DNA from: Apiosordaria backusii
Taxonomy: Eukaryota > Ascomycota > Sordariomycetes > Sordariales > Lasiosphaeriaceae
NCBI GenBank assembly: GCA_030549205.1
Contig: JAUKTV010000001.1
Location: 4,092,001 to 4,156,000 of the forward strand
Direction of reading: 5' to 3'
Length of the DNA: 64,000 nucleotides
Shown here in pieces: positions 11,653 through 22,023 of the stretch. Positions within the stretch are counted from its first letter, which is position 1, and each line of letters begins with the position of its first letter. Under the pieces are notes generated by a model. That model was not told where the DNA came from, did no database searches, and was given only the letters and a program-made list of their open reading frames with translations. Made by a program: the position numbers and the translations under genes.

Positions 11653-13493
11653 ATGGGTCTTTTCATTCTTACCGAGACCGCCGCCGGGTAAGTGCAGAAT
11701 AGCCAATGGCTCTTTTCTTGTCTTTCAAGACCGCCTCGAGACGCGATTGCGACTGCTTGAACTTGAACAACAGTCGCGACACACTCGGCCACCATTGACC
11801 AAAGCTAACTCGCAACTGCAGTTATGGCCTGTTCAAGGCTTCCGACAAGAAGCTCTTGGAGGACGACAACCTGACCGACCGTCTTTCCACCACTGACAAG
11901 ATCGTCAAGGAGTAAGTTCAACCCAGCCACCGAAAAAAACCTTGACAGCAAGAACGAAGACCAACATCGCAAAACAGGATCAAGTACAAGGAGTTTGCCA
12001 AGTTCGATAGCGCCGCCAGCGCGCTCGAGGAAATCTCAGGGCTCGTAGAAGGAAAGGTGACACCACGCCTCGCCAACCTCCTCAATGAGTTCAAGGATGA
12101 GAAGAAGGTCACCCTCGCCGTTGCCGAGAGCAAGCTTGGCGCCGCCATCAAGAAGCTGCCTGAGCTCAACATCAAGCCCATTTCCGATAGCACCACAAAT
12201 GAGCTTTTCCGCGCCATCAGACAACATCTTCCCGAGCTTGTCCCCGGCATGCTCCCCGAAAACTTCAAGGAGATGTCTCTGGGTCTCGCTCACTCCCTCT
12301 CTCGCCACAAGCTCAAGTTCTCTCCCGAGAAGGTCGATGTCATGATCGTCCACGCCGTTTCTCTGCTTGACGATTTGGACAAGGAGCTCAACACGTATGC
12401 CATGCGCGTCAAGGAATGGTACGGCTGGCATTTCCCCGAGCTGGCCAAGATTCTGCCAGACAACCTTTCCTATGCCAAGATTATTGTTACTCTGGGTGTC
12501 CGCACCAACGCCCCTGAGACCGACCTTTCCGAAATTCTCCCCCACGAAATCGAGGCCGCCGTCAAGTCTGCCGCTGATATCTCCATGGGTACCGAAATTA
12601 ACGAGGAGGACCTTAACAATATCAAGCTGCTCGCCGAACGTGTCATTGCCCTTTCAGAGTACCGCAAGCAGCTTTCCGAGTACCTTGAGAACCGCATGAA
12701 GGCCATCTCCCCCAACATGACCGAGCTTCTCGGCGCCCTTGTCGGTGCTCGCCTCATCGCCCACGCTGGTTCGCTCATCAGCTTGGCGAAGAACCCCGGT
12801 TCTACCATCCAGATTCTCGGTGCCGAGAAGGCTCTTTTCCGCGCCCTCAAGACCAAGCACGCGACCCCCAAGTATGGTCTCATCTACCACGCCTCGCTCG
12901 TTGGCCAGGCTTCTGGTGCCAACAAGGGTAAGATCGCCCGTCAGCTCGCCGCCAAGGTTGCCCTTGGTGTCCGCACTGATGCTCTTTCCGAGTTTGATGA
13001 CGATGCCGATGATGAGACTCGCGCTCAACTTGGCATTAAGTCGCGCGCCAAGCTCGAGAACAGCCTGCGCTTGATGGAGGGCAAGTCTATCTCCACCAAG
13101 GGTGGCGTTAACCCCAACAACATCATTGTTGTTCCCAAGTGGGACATCAAGGAGGCCCGCAAGTACAACGCCGATGCCGACGGTGTTTCTGCCGAGGCCG
13201 AGGCTCCCCAGAAGCCCCTGATTGAGGAGGTCGAGATGGAGGATGCCCCTGCTGCCGACGAGGAGAAGGCCAGCAAGAAGGAGAAGAAGGATAAGAAGGA
13301 CAAGAAGGAAAAGAAGGACAAGAGCGAGAAGAAGGATAAGAAGGACAAGAAGAAGTCCAAGGAGCCAACAGAAGATGCCGAGAGCCCGGTCAAGTCCAAG
13401 AGCTCCAAGCGCAAGCACGATGATGAGGAAGAGGAGGCGCCAGTAAAGGAGAAGGAGCACAAGAAGAAGAAGAAGAAGCACAGCAAGGAGTAA
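11653..13493 (+). CDS. nop58: Nucleolar protein 58, box C/D snoRNP core
   Basis: Exons 11653..11687, 11822..11911 and 11978..13493 encode 546 residues. It starts MGLFILTETAAGYGLFKASD, the NOP5 N-terminal domain, followed by a coiled coil and the Nop domain around residues 160-400 (AISPNMTELLGALVGARLIA, then GSTIQILGAEKALFRALKTK). Nop58 pairs with Nop56 on box C/D guide RNAs with fibrillarin and Snu13, for rRNA 2'-O-methylation and U3-dependent processing. The tail from about residue 440 is a long run of KKEKKDKKD-type repeats and an acidic patch, a nucleolar-retention signature. The reverse strand of the tail gives long Leu-rich open frames that are shadows of the Lys repeats. I looked for an intronic box C/D snoRNA in the 134-bp first intron and saw no C/D pair. 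Confidence 0.97.
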
Positions 13494-14421
13494 GACAAGA
13501 GTTGTAATGCTTCTCAAAGTTTGGCTCTGTCTTGCTCAAGTTGCTTTGTAACTCTTTTTTTCTTCCTCCCTCTCTTCCAGCTTCTCCCTCTATATCTTCT
13601 ATTGTATGATACTCCTTTCGGCACATTTTCTGCTTGTTGTTGACACTTTTATCGGCGTTTGGATCTGGAGTAAATGGCGGCGTCTATGGGGGGGCATTGT
13701 CTGGTGGTCTGCGATACTTAATGCATGCAGCGCTGCATTTCATCGAGATGAAAAAGGGCAAAAAGGGCGAAAAAGGAGGTGCCTATTGTGTTTAGTAGAC
13801 CTCTGGTGCATAAGAGAATAAAACGTTTTGGCCTAGTTTTTGGGGTCCTGTCTCTGACTTGATGTCCACTTCGTTGTTGAAGAATCCAGAGCTCTTATCA
13901 GCTTATCGGTACACCTCCCGGTACACTATGGACAAAATAATAAACGCTACCTGACAGCTACGCAACCTCTGATATCTCTGATATCTCCCTATACCTAGAG
14001 GAACTGCTCAATACTACTTTTTCAGTTCAATTCAAATGCCGCTAGGCTCTGTTTTGAAGACTATCAACGGTCCTGCAACGCCTACTGACTATTTTCTCAG
14101 GCAAATGGACTATTTTGTTGAACAGCTGTGGGCTACCTTACGTCTTGGAACATGTTTAAAACTGTACAAGGCCAATTTATACCCTTACAAGGCTTGCCTA
14201 AAACTTTTTTTACATCTTCAAAAAGCAATAATCTGCATCTTTCCCATGCGTTGAGTTGCTCCCTTTCCACACAGCGTGCTGCCGCCTGGCCGAAGTTGGG
14301 CCCCACCTAAATTTCGTCACAGCTGCACACCTTGAAGGCCTCTCTCCCTCTTTAATTGCGACCGCTTTTTTTTGTTTCTTGTTCCCTTCCAACTCCAACA
14401 ACAACAAAACCAACAACAAAA
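13494..14421. other. Intergenic: Nop58 3' end and Hub1-like promoter
   Basis: 928 bp with no supported gene. A duplicated GATATCTC pair lies near 13972-13988. The final ~70 bp before the next start are T-rich then CAACAACAAAA-rich, typical of a fungal 5' leader. Confidence 0.5.
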
Positions 14422-15156
14422 ATGGCCGACGCCGCCGACTCCGGTCCCCAACGTCGCCGGTCATCACGATCGCGATCACGATCACCACCCCGCCGATCGA
14501 CGAAACCCAGTGGCAGCGGTGGTGGTTTCAAATGGAAGGAGAAACCTCGCCCATCAGACAACAACAACAACAACAACAACAACAACGATCGCGACAACAA
14601 CAACAGCAGCAGAGGAGAAAACACCAGACTCTCGCGCAGCTACCGCGACCGCTCCCCCCGCCGCGACCGCGACAGGGACGACAGGCGGGATAGGGAACGG
14701 GATAATAATCGGGAGAGATCACCCAGGCGAGATCGTGACGGCCCTCGCGACCGGGACAGGGACAGGGACAGAGACAGAGACAGAGATAGACCTCGTTCTC
14801 CTAGGCGGAATCGCTCCCCTCGCCGCCACGACAGATCACCAAGAAGAGACAAGCCCAGGGATAAACCACCCAAACCCCCAAAACAACCGCCACAACAAAA
14901 CACCGCTGCGCCACAAGAAGAAATGATTGTTGTTACAGTGAACGACAGGCTGGGCACAAAGGCGCAAATCCCGGCGTTCCCGTCGGACACGGTGGGACAG
15001 TTCAAGATTATGGTCGCGATGAAGGTGGGGAGGGAGCCGCATGAGATTTTGCTCAAGAGGCAGGGGGAGAGGCCGTTCAAGGATCATATTACGCTGGGGG
15101 GTTACGGGGTTAGTAATGGGGTGCAGGTTGATTTGGAGGTTGATACTGGGGATTAA
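14422..15156 (+). CDS. hub1: Hub1-type ubiquitin-like protein with RS-rich N-terminus
   Basis: A single exon of 244 residues. The start at 14422 is in a good leader context; an in-frame ATG at 14356 exists but lies in leader-like sequence. Residues 1-167 are an SR/RD-rich disordered region: RRSSRSRSRSPPRRS, FKWKEKPRPS, a poly-Asn run from 14559 and RDRDRDRDRD repeats. Residues 168-244 form a Hub1/UBL5 fold (MIVVTVNDRLGTKAQIPAF, then SDTVGQFKIM, EILLKRQGERPFKDHITL). Hub1 is a non-conjugated ubiquitin-like splicing factor that binds HIND elements of Snu66; the Asp of its binding face is kept in SDTVGQF. The C-terminus reads LEVDTGD and lacks the Tyr-Tyr of short Hub1. The RS arm suggests direct placement at the spliceosome; that part is inference. 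Confidence 0.85.
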   Translation: MADAADSGPQRRRSSRSRSRSPPRRSTKPSGSGGGFKWKEKPRPSDNNNNNNNNNDRDNNNSSRGENTRLSRSYRDRSPRRDRDRDDRRDRERDNNRERSPRRDRDGPRDRDRDRDRDRDRDRPRSPRRNRSPRRHDRSPRRDKPRDKPPKPPKQPPQQNTAAPQEEMIVVTVNDRLGTKAQIPAFPSDTVGQFKIMVAMKVGREPHEILLKRQGERPFKDHITLGGYGVSNGVQVDLEVDTGD

Positions 15157-15545
15157 GACACACGGCATCACGGTATGGGGAAGGATGGGGGGTGGTAAAG
15201 GGTGGGGGATGGGGAGTTTGGATTGGGGGTTTTATCAAGTGGTTATGGTGGAATTGTTGATGGGATTGATTACACGTCTGGAAGGGAAGGGGAAGGGTGG
15301 TGAGGTTGAGGAGGTCAATTTTGGGTTATATATTAAGCGGGTTCAACTTCAGCTCATATCGCAGGCGGGCATATCGGTGGGTGGGAATTCTACCAAATCT
15401 CATATCGCACTTCAAATTAAAATTGGCAGTCCCTTTTTCTTTTCAAATCAACACTGCTGTTCGTTAACCTACCTCGGTTCATTCTTGACACCAAACCACT
15501 TAAGTTCCTCGACAGAACAAAAACAAATCAATTAACGGATGAAAC
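15157..15545. other. Convergent 3' region
   Basis: 389 bp of G-rich then mixed sequence between two converging genes. It holds the 3' UTRs of the Hub1-like gene and the Cys/His-repeat gene. No gene is seen. Confidence 0.5.
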
Positions 15546-17861
15546 CTACTCAAAACACCCTTTCGCAGGATTGTACACCATCACCCCCTTAGCCTCCTTC
15601 GTCTCCCCTTTCCTGAACTGCTTCTGAGTTGCCCCCCTTTCATTCTCGCCGAGATCATTCTCTTCCGCAGGCGGTGGGTGTGCCGCCGTGTATAGTTGAA
15701 GCTGAGGGGACGACGACGATGTCATGACGACGTTTCCATTACTTCCGGATTGAGACACTGACTTGAAGAATGCTGGCCCCTTTTGCGATGGATCTGGGTG
15801 GTGAGGATCGGATGTATTCAAGGAGTCAATCTGTATTATACCTGGTCGGGAGGAGGATAGGGGGGTTGGTGCTGGTAAGGGGTGGGGGGTGAGTGGTGAG
15901 GATGATACTTCCTTGGAGTTGGGGATGGAAGAAGTGAAAATAGGGGCTGATCGAGTATGGCTGTGGCTGCTAAAGGTCGACAAGGAAGGGGGGTATGGGC
16001 CCTTTAAACTGGGGGGCTTGTTTCTTATTCCGGGTCGTTTCTTGGGGGTGTCGTCTTCATCCTCGGTGGTGGAGTCGTCGTCCTCTGCGATGGTATCACT
16101 GCTTTTGACGGTGCCGAAGTGAGAGGAGGAGCTAGGGGTGAGGGCTGCGGTGCGGCGGCCGAGGGTGGTGTAGTGCTTTTTTAGGTCTGGTCTTTCTGTC
16201 AGCAATCTCGGGTGGGTGAAGAGTAAGAGTGAAAAGGGACAAACTTACGGTCTAAGCAGAGATACTCGACGAGGGATTGTTGGAGGCATTTTGCTCTGGA
16301 ACAGCCGTCTATTTCTCTTGGTTAGTTCTTACTGGCTAGTCAATCTAGGTGCGGAAAAGGGGTCAAATTTACGGGCTTTGCAAAAGATGGAAAAGCTGTT
16401 GACGTATTCCTGACAGTCTTGGGCTCGGCATGTATCTATCTCGTGTCAATATCTAAGCTTATCCTGAGCAAGAGATGGAGGACTGCCTTACGCAATGGAC
16501 AGAACCTGCCATGTTCGCGACCAGGTATTCCGGCGGTGGGATAGGCGCAGTCGATTTCCGCGCATCGATCTAAGATACATTCAGCTTTAGTCCTGGTTCG
16601 AGTGAATGTGGAAAATACTGACGATCATCACAATACGGCTTCACTCGTGTGCTCTTGATGCAGCCCCTTTCTCGACAGGTGTGGTCACCGCAAAAGGCTG
16701 ATTGTCGATCCGGCCTGGTCTGCTTGCAGTGGGCAACTGAGCATGTTGCGTCTGAGCAGAAGTTATTGTTAGACTTGAAGACAGTCAGACAAGACTAACA
16801 AGAATAAGGAAAGACGTACGGTTGGTGCAATATGGAAGATACTCCTTAGTTTTAGGATCAAAGTGTTTTGCTCCTCCACATCCGTGCATTTCACAGGTCA
16901 TGTCTACCAAAACATGGTCAGCGTAGATCATGAAAAGCTCCAGGAGGCACTCACGGTGAGCGCAGAGGGTATGATTCCCCTCCACAACCAGGTCGCAGCC
17001 CCTAAAATGACATTGATCTTCTGATGTATTAGTGTACTTGGAAGTGATCAGCACGAGGATGATGAGCTACATACGCTTTTCACAGCACTCCAGTTGATCC
17101 TGGCGCTCGTTGCTACATCCATCGGCTCGGCATCCATCTTTACAACTTTAGCAATCGTGCCTCAGTAGGTAACACAGAGGGGTACTGACGAGCTTGGCAG
17201 AATGTCGTGCCAGTCGACGCTCTTCGTTGTGGGCACCTTCGAACAATGCACTTGTCTATACATTCAAGGTTAGTACCTAACCAAACCATCAAACAGTATG
17301 CATATGAAATTTCAACATACGATCAGCGCACACCTCGTAGCGAGCATATCTCGGCACAGCATTCGACAAAGGGTCAAAATTGGGATCAAGAAACTGCGCT
17401 CGGGCTTGATTGCAGTCCGGGATGGGACATCGTGTGTCTGGGTGACATTGTCAGAAAAATGATATCGAGACTAAGTAGGAATGTCGCTATTTTCAGGGGC
17501 AACATACGAACAGCACAAACGGTATCATGCGGAGGTTTTTTGTTGGTGCAGCTCTCTTCTCTGTGGAAGTGAACACAGGTATCTTCAGGATTTCATGTTA
17601 GATCACATGTGCCCTTCATGAAATTATCCAGAGAGAAAGGATCTTACGCTGCTTGCAATAAGGAGAGACATGCTGAGCGCCCAAATGTCTCCCAGTGGCT
17701 CCAGTTGGAGATCTCGGCCCAGCACCAACACCAGATCTCCTATGATCTCGATAATGATAATGGTCCAAGTTGGGTGGATGGATGTTGAAACCCCCCTCGA
17801 GAGCCTTGAACAAGACCTCATTGCCACACCCATCGCTTCGGCATTCGATTTTTCGATTCAT
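15546..17861 (-). CDS. Unrecognised twelve-module Cys/His repeat protein (CCCH modules)
   Basis: I assemble twelve exons: 17861..17648, 17582..17508, 17437..17321, 17255..17190, 17137..17075, 17020..16955, 16903..16820, 16751..16623, 16569..16492, 16435..16373, 16308..16249 and 16195..15546 (554 residues). Introns are 51-70 bp, all phase 1. The protein has twelve modules of the form C-x4-C-x(n)-[YFLV]-C-x2-H: for example ECRSDGCGNE...YCKQH, TCEMHGCGGA...YCTNH, RCAEIDC...FCPLH. The second module has C-x8-C and two end in Q. Each could bind one zinc. Exon 8 carries two modules. The last ~217 residues are Ser/Pro-rich, with an acidic patch (EDDDSTTEDEDD). No signal peptide or membrane span is seen. 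Start: an upstream in-frame ATG at 17996 exists, but the DNA between has a TATA-like run (17935-17945) and reads like promoter. I do not recognise the family. The exon model is strong; function is unknown. Confidence 0.8.
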
Positions 17862-19063
17862 CTTCACTTGAGCTGACCAGGTCTGGCAAGAGGAGAACAC
17901 AGAGAGTGGAAGGTGTGCCAATGGGTGAGATGAGGTGATATATTTAGCTGGTGGGAAGGTCACCAGCTTGGCCGGGCGTCGCGGGGTCGACACCATCTTC
18001 CTGTGCCTTTTTGCGCCACTGTTACATTTGCGTCACATGAAACTTGAACGTTTGGCTTACAGCTGTTTGTGAATTTACCTTGAGACGAGAAACTTGGTTG
18101 TTAGTATCGTAAATGATGCGATTAGATGTTGATGGACTCGAATGATATGAATGACCCCCAACGAAGATTCTGTGGATGAACAGCCTACGATGTTGACTGA
18201 CGGGAACAGGGTCTTTTGAGAACAGAACCCTCACAACTACCAAGGTCAGTTGGCAGGAAAAGACAAGTATTTTGGCTGCCAATCATCCGACGGGTTCACA
18301 ACAGCTGCCAGCAACGCCAACCGCACTTGCCTGTTGCCCAGTTTCTGAGGCTCTGTGAAAAATGAAAGAGCGAGCGGTGAGCTTCCGCCCTCCAATGGCG
18401 AAGGAACATTGCTATATGTATCAATCAAACACTCAACTCTAAACAACCACCACCAACCAGAGCACCTCTTGGAGGTTGTTCCCGGAGAAAAGGGATACGT
18501 CCCATCCTCCTCCGGGGGCGGCTGGGTCCGCCATTCGATTCTTGCCATGGTAAGCCCCTTTCTCAACTGAAGTATTCATAAGGTAGCCAGCCATCTCCAG
18601 GGGTGGCCAGTGAGCTTTTTGACTTCAACCCGGAATATTGTAACTTAGTTTCTTCTCATTTTCGTCGTCTCTTCCAAGTCAAAGGAGAGACGTTTTGATA
18701 TCTCCAGGCCCCATCACGTGACAGCGCACCACCGACGCGCTCCCCAGCCACTTACACGTCCGTGAGACGCGCCCTTGGAGTGACATCGGTCCGTCTTGGT
18801 AATCACGGACAAAGGATCACCGTTTGACTTTCCTCACAGGCTTGAAATCTTTGTGGCTGTTGAACCACTGTTTAAACCTCCATTTATCCGTCAACTTCAT
18901 CACTTTCTTGTCACTCTTGTCCAGAATCGATATCCCATTGATCAACTCCATCCATTTGCCACCTTGGCTGAAACCAACCATCCGATTCAACATCCCAATT
19001 TCACCTCTCAATCTCACTCATCAACCATCAACCATCAACAAACCACTCAATCAACCAACCACA
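17862..19063. promoter_or_regulatory. Divergent intergenic region, Cys/His-repeat gene / alkyltransferase
   Basis: 1.2 kb between two divergent genes. On the minus strand a TATA-like run (TAAATATA) near 17938-17945 followed by a CT-rich stretch precedes the Cys/His-repeat start by ~80 bp. The right end is a CAACCATCAACCAACCAC-type leader before the alkyltransferase start. One small open frame (18246..18548) lies between and is listed separately. Confidence 0.45.
18246..18548 (-). CDS. Small open frame of doubtful status
   Basis: An open frame of 100 residues from an ATG in a CCATGG context, starting MARIEWRTQPPPEEDGTYPF. The first ~28 residues look like protein; the rest (Trp-rich, then mixed) looks like read-through of non-coding DNA. 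A splice from near 18458 to the TTTTTCACAG acceptor near 18365 would give a ~50-residue protein, but the donor would be weak. No family is recognised. It may simply be part of the divergent promoter region. Confidence 0.2.
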   Translation of the reverse strand: MARIEWRTQPPPEEDGTYPFSPGTTSKRCSGWWWLFRVECLIDTYSNVPSPLEGGSSPLALSFFTEPQKLGNRQVRLALLAAVVNPSDDWQPKYLSFPAN

Positions 19064-19738
19064 ATGGCGACCCTGACAGCACCCCCAACAGCAGCCTTCA
19101 CATTCACATCATCATCAAAAGACTCCCCAATCACCAACTCACCATTTGCATCATCCTCAACTCCACCCTCATCCCTCCCCTCAACACTCCCACCAACCAC
19201 AACCACTCTCACAACCCCAACCTCCACCACCACCACCACCAAGAGAAAACACTCCCTCATCTCCACCGCTCCCCCCCAAGAGAAACCACCCAACTACTCC
19301 CACCAAATAACCACCTCCCCCTCCATAACCCCCTTCGAAAAAAAAGTCTACCACCTCCTCCTCACCATCCCCCCAGGGTCCTTCACAACCTACGCCTTCC
19401 TCTCCGCCCACCTCAAATCCTCTCCCCGAGCAGTAGGCAACGCCCTGAGGAAAAACCCCTTCGCGCCTGGAGTTCCCTGGTACGTTACCAACTCTCCCCC
19501 CAACCCCCCCCCCCTCATATTTCTCATGAAAAAACTGACAAGAGAGACAAAAAGTCACCGCGTCCTATCCACAGGCAACGCCCTCGGCGGCTTCAAAGGC
19601 AAAATCTCACGCAAGAGCGCCGACGGGGTGGGCGGTGTCGACACGCTCATCGAGAAAAAGACACTGCTGCAAAAGGAAGGGGTGAGGTTTGATGATAAAG
19701 GACGAGCTTTGGGAACGCCGTTTAGGGGGTTCAAGTAA
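19064..19738 (+). CDS. O6-alkylguanine-DNA alkyltransferase (MGMT family)
   Basis: Exons 19064..19479 and 19555..19738 encode 199 residues. Residues 1-88 are Ser/Thr/Pro-rich and probably disordered. From residue 88 comes the MGMT C-terminal domain: ITPFEKKVYHLLLTIPPGSF, then the helix-turn-helix with its Arg finger (SSPRAVGNALRKNPFAPGVP) and the active site P-C-H-R-V at residues 138-142, followed by STGNALGGFKGK. The acceptor Cys139 codon is split by the intron (TG|T), so only spliced mRNA encodes it. Cys present means a true suicide alkyltransferase rather than an Atl1-like protein. The intron (75 bp, AAG acceptor) is a multiple of three and has no in-frame stop. The enzyme repairs O6-alkylguanine in nuclear DNA. 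Confidence 0.93.
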   Translation: MATLTAPPTAAFTFTSSSKDSPITNSPFASSSTPPSSLPSTLPPTTTTLTTPTSTTTTTKRKHSLISTAPPQEKPPNYSHQITTSPSITPFEKKVYHLLLTIPPGSFTTYAFLSAHLKSSPRAVGNALRKNPFAPGVPWYVTNSPPNPPPLIFLMKKLTRETKSHRVLSTGNALGGFKGKISRKSADGVGGVDTLIEKKTLLQKEGVRFDDKGRALGTPFRGFK

Positions 19739-20469
19739 TGACTTTCATGACCGTTGTTTAGCCGTGAGCTGCTGGTGCTCTTTTTTTGTTTTGAGAGGCA
19801 GAGGTATTGGGTATTCAGGTAGTAAGGCGTTGGGTGTATAAGGACTGCTATCTTAACAAAACAAAAGTTATCACGCACGTAGAGCTGGATACGGTATGTG
19901 GTACAGAATGGTATGAGCCAAGTATTTATTTTTGCCCATCCTATGATACACCCCCTCCAAGCCCCTTTCCTTTCCCTCCATTCAAAGAGCCAGAGAGAGA
20001 CAACAGATAAGCCTCATCCATACCTTGCACCCACACAAAAAAACTCGACAACGCCCCAGCCCAATTAAACTCGTCTCGCGTTGTCCTAGTCGCTCTTTTG
20101 CGACTTTTGTGATTATGTTCCTGTTCATAGGTCCCCCACCATTTCATGTCCTGTTGCCGCCATATTCTTCCCCCCGCCACCCATGATATTTGCCCACCGA
20201 ATCCATTTTGATTTGTAATGTACATTGCCAGTATGGCCATGAAAAGCGAGCAATGAAAATTAAGTACGCCCCCCTCTTGTTTTTCTCTAAAAAGCACATA
20301 CAAACATGCTCCCCGTGATCCCTGTTTTTGGTATGTGTGCGTGTGTATCATATGGAAACGCCGTCAAAACCATGAAATGCAGAACGACGACACTCTGGTC
20401 AGCCAGAGATGCGAGACGAGATCAACCATGTGTGCGCCCATAAACCCGGAAATGATGTGAGCAAGATTA
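19739..20469. other. Convergent 3' region
   Basis: 731 bp between the alkyltransferase and Yag7-like stop codons. It holds two 3' UTRs. Short open frames on both strands lack coding character. Confidence 0.5.
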
Positions 20470-22023
20470 CTAGCCCTGGTTCTCATCAGCCCGGCGGGGA
20501 CGCGAGGGGAAACCACGACGCTCGTCACCACGGCCACGGCCACGTCCACGGCCATCGCCACGGAAGCCACCGCCGCGGCCACGGAAACCACCACGACCGC
20601 GGTGACCACCGTCACGGCTGCCACGGTTGCGGCCCTGGACCTGGTGGAATCCATCATCGGCAGGAGCAGCCGCCTCTGCTGTCTCGGGATGGTCATCGGC
20701 CCATGACTGGTTGTTCGCCGGGGCGGATGGCTGGGCAGGCGTGGCGGTCGCACCGGTATCTGTCTCGCTGAGGTCGCGGGGAACGTTGACACTAACCCAT
20801 TCCTGCGAATCCGAGATGGTGTTGCCGGTATCCCACTGGCTCTCGCCGGCAGCATTGGCAGCGCTGTCGGTGACATCGGCGTTGCTGGGGACGCCGCCAC
20901 TAGCAGATGAAGTGTCTTGGGCATGACCATTAGTCAAGGCGACGGCCGACCCATCATCAACCTCGGTGAGGCCGGCATTGGCAACAGTTGGGTCAGTCTC
21001 AACCAACACCGCAGACTCATCCTCATCCGGCTTCAACTCAACTGCGGTCTCGAGCTCGGCGGGCGGCTCAGGGGCTTTGTAGTTTGGGTTCAAATAGGCA
21101 TAAGAAGCCTCTTTGACCTTGGCAACTGGGTAAAGTTAGTCCAGTTCCAGCATTCCATTGCCGTCTTGCAACTTACAGGTAGTTTCCAGTTCCTTTGCTT
21201 CCACACTAATGACGCGCTCATCCGATCCCTGGACCAACTTGAGCATCTCGGTAACGGCATCATTGTCGCCGCCGTAGATATGGAGAAGAACACCCTCGAC
21301 AGCCGCATTCTCGTCGATGGTTGTATCAGCCTCTGCGAGGCGGCGGGCGGCAGCGAGACGAAGGAATTGAGAGACGACCAGAAGGCTGCTCTTCAGCGTC
21401 TCGTGGGCCTCAGCCTCGACCTTTTGCTTCACCTCCTCAGCAAGGTCGGCCTTCTCTTTCTCAAACTTCTCCTTCAGTGTGGTCTCCAACTGGCTGAGGC
21501 GGGCGCGGTGCTCGGCATCGATCTGCTTGTGCTGGGCAAGCTGCTGTTCGAGCTGGAAGAGCTGGGCCTGAAGGGCTGGGCGTTTGAGGTGCGAAGCAGC
21601 CTGGTCGGCATTGATGATCTTGGAGGCAACGAGTTCGTCGAGCGACTTGCCACTGTGTTCGTTAATCAACGTCTCGATTTTGGCACCGTATGTCTGCGAA
21701 AGTCGGTCAGCGGGCGAATAAGGTATGGTGGCGTGACAGTCAACTTACGAGCTTCTTGGAAACATTGCGTATGTTCCTATAGAACAATTATGTTAGCATT
21801 TGAATCGACAAATCACATTGATCCGAGACACCGCATACTTGGAGAGCTCGCGGATGTAGGCATTCTCGGAGCTGTCGTCCGGATTCTCGCCGCCAGCAAC
21901 GGAGACGGCCGTCTCAGAGGCAACAGGCGCGGGGGATTCGGTGCGCGCAGCCTTGATTTTCTTCTTCTTGGCGGTTTTGGACTCGACGGGGGCCGGAGGG
22001 TTTTGGACGGTAGCGGGAGCCAT
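20470..22023 (-). CDS. Yag7-like RNA-associated protein with RGG tail
   Basis: Exons 22023..21839, 21776..21749, 21693..21177 and 21125..20470 encode 461 residues. The N-terminus MAPATVQNPPAPVESKTAKK leads to ENAYIRELSKNIRNVSKKL and SGKSLDELVASKIINADQAA, a fungal Yag7-type dimerisation region. A coiled coil follows at about residues 115-180 (QLFQLEQQLAQHKQIDAEHR). The middle part is acidic and disordered. The last ~55 residues are RGG/GRG-rich (GRGGFRGRGGGFRGDGRGRG), an RNA-binding tail. Yeast Yag7 is a little-studied ribosome- and RNA-associated protein linked to DNA-damage growth arrest; I infer a translation- or mRNP-linked role here. Exon 2 is just 28 nt but is required to join the frames. 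Confidence is high for the gene structure and moderate for the name. Confidence 0.8.

Noticed and set aside
11688..11821. A possible intronic box C/D snoRNA in Nop58 intron 1.
   Set aside because: No box C (RTGATGA) with a matching box D and terminal stem was seen.
12654..13517. Long Leu-rich open frames on the minus strand over the Nop58 gene.
   Set aside because: They are the reverse complement of AAG-rich Lys codons and GAG Glu codons of the Nop58 tail; the sense strand has clear family motifs.
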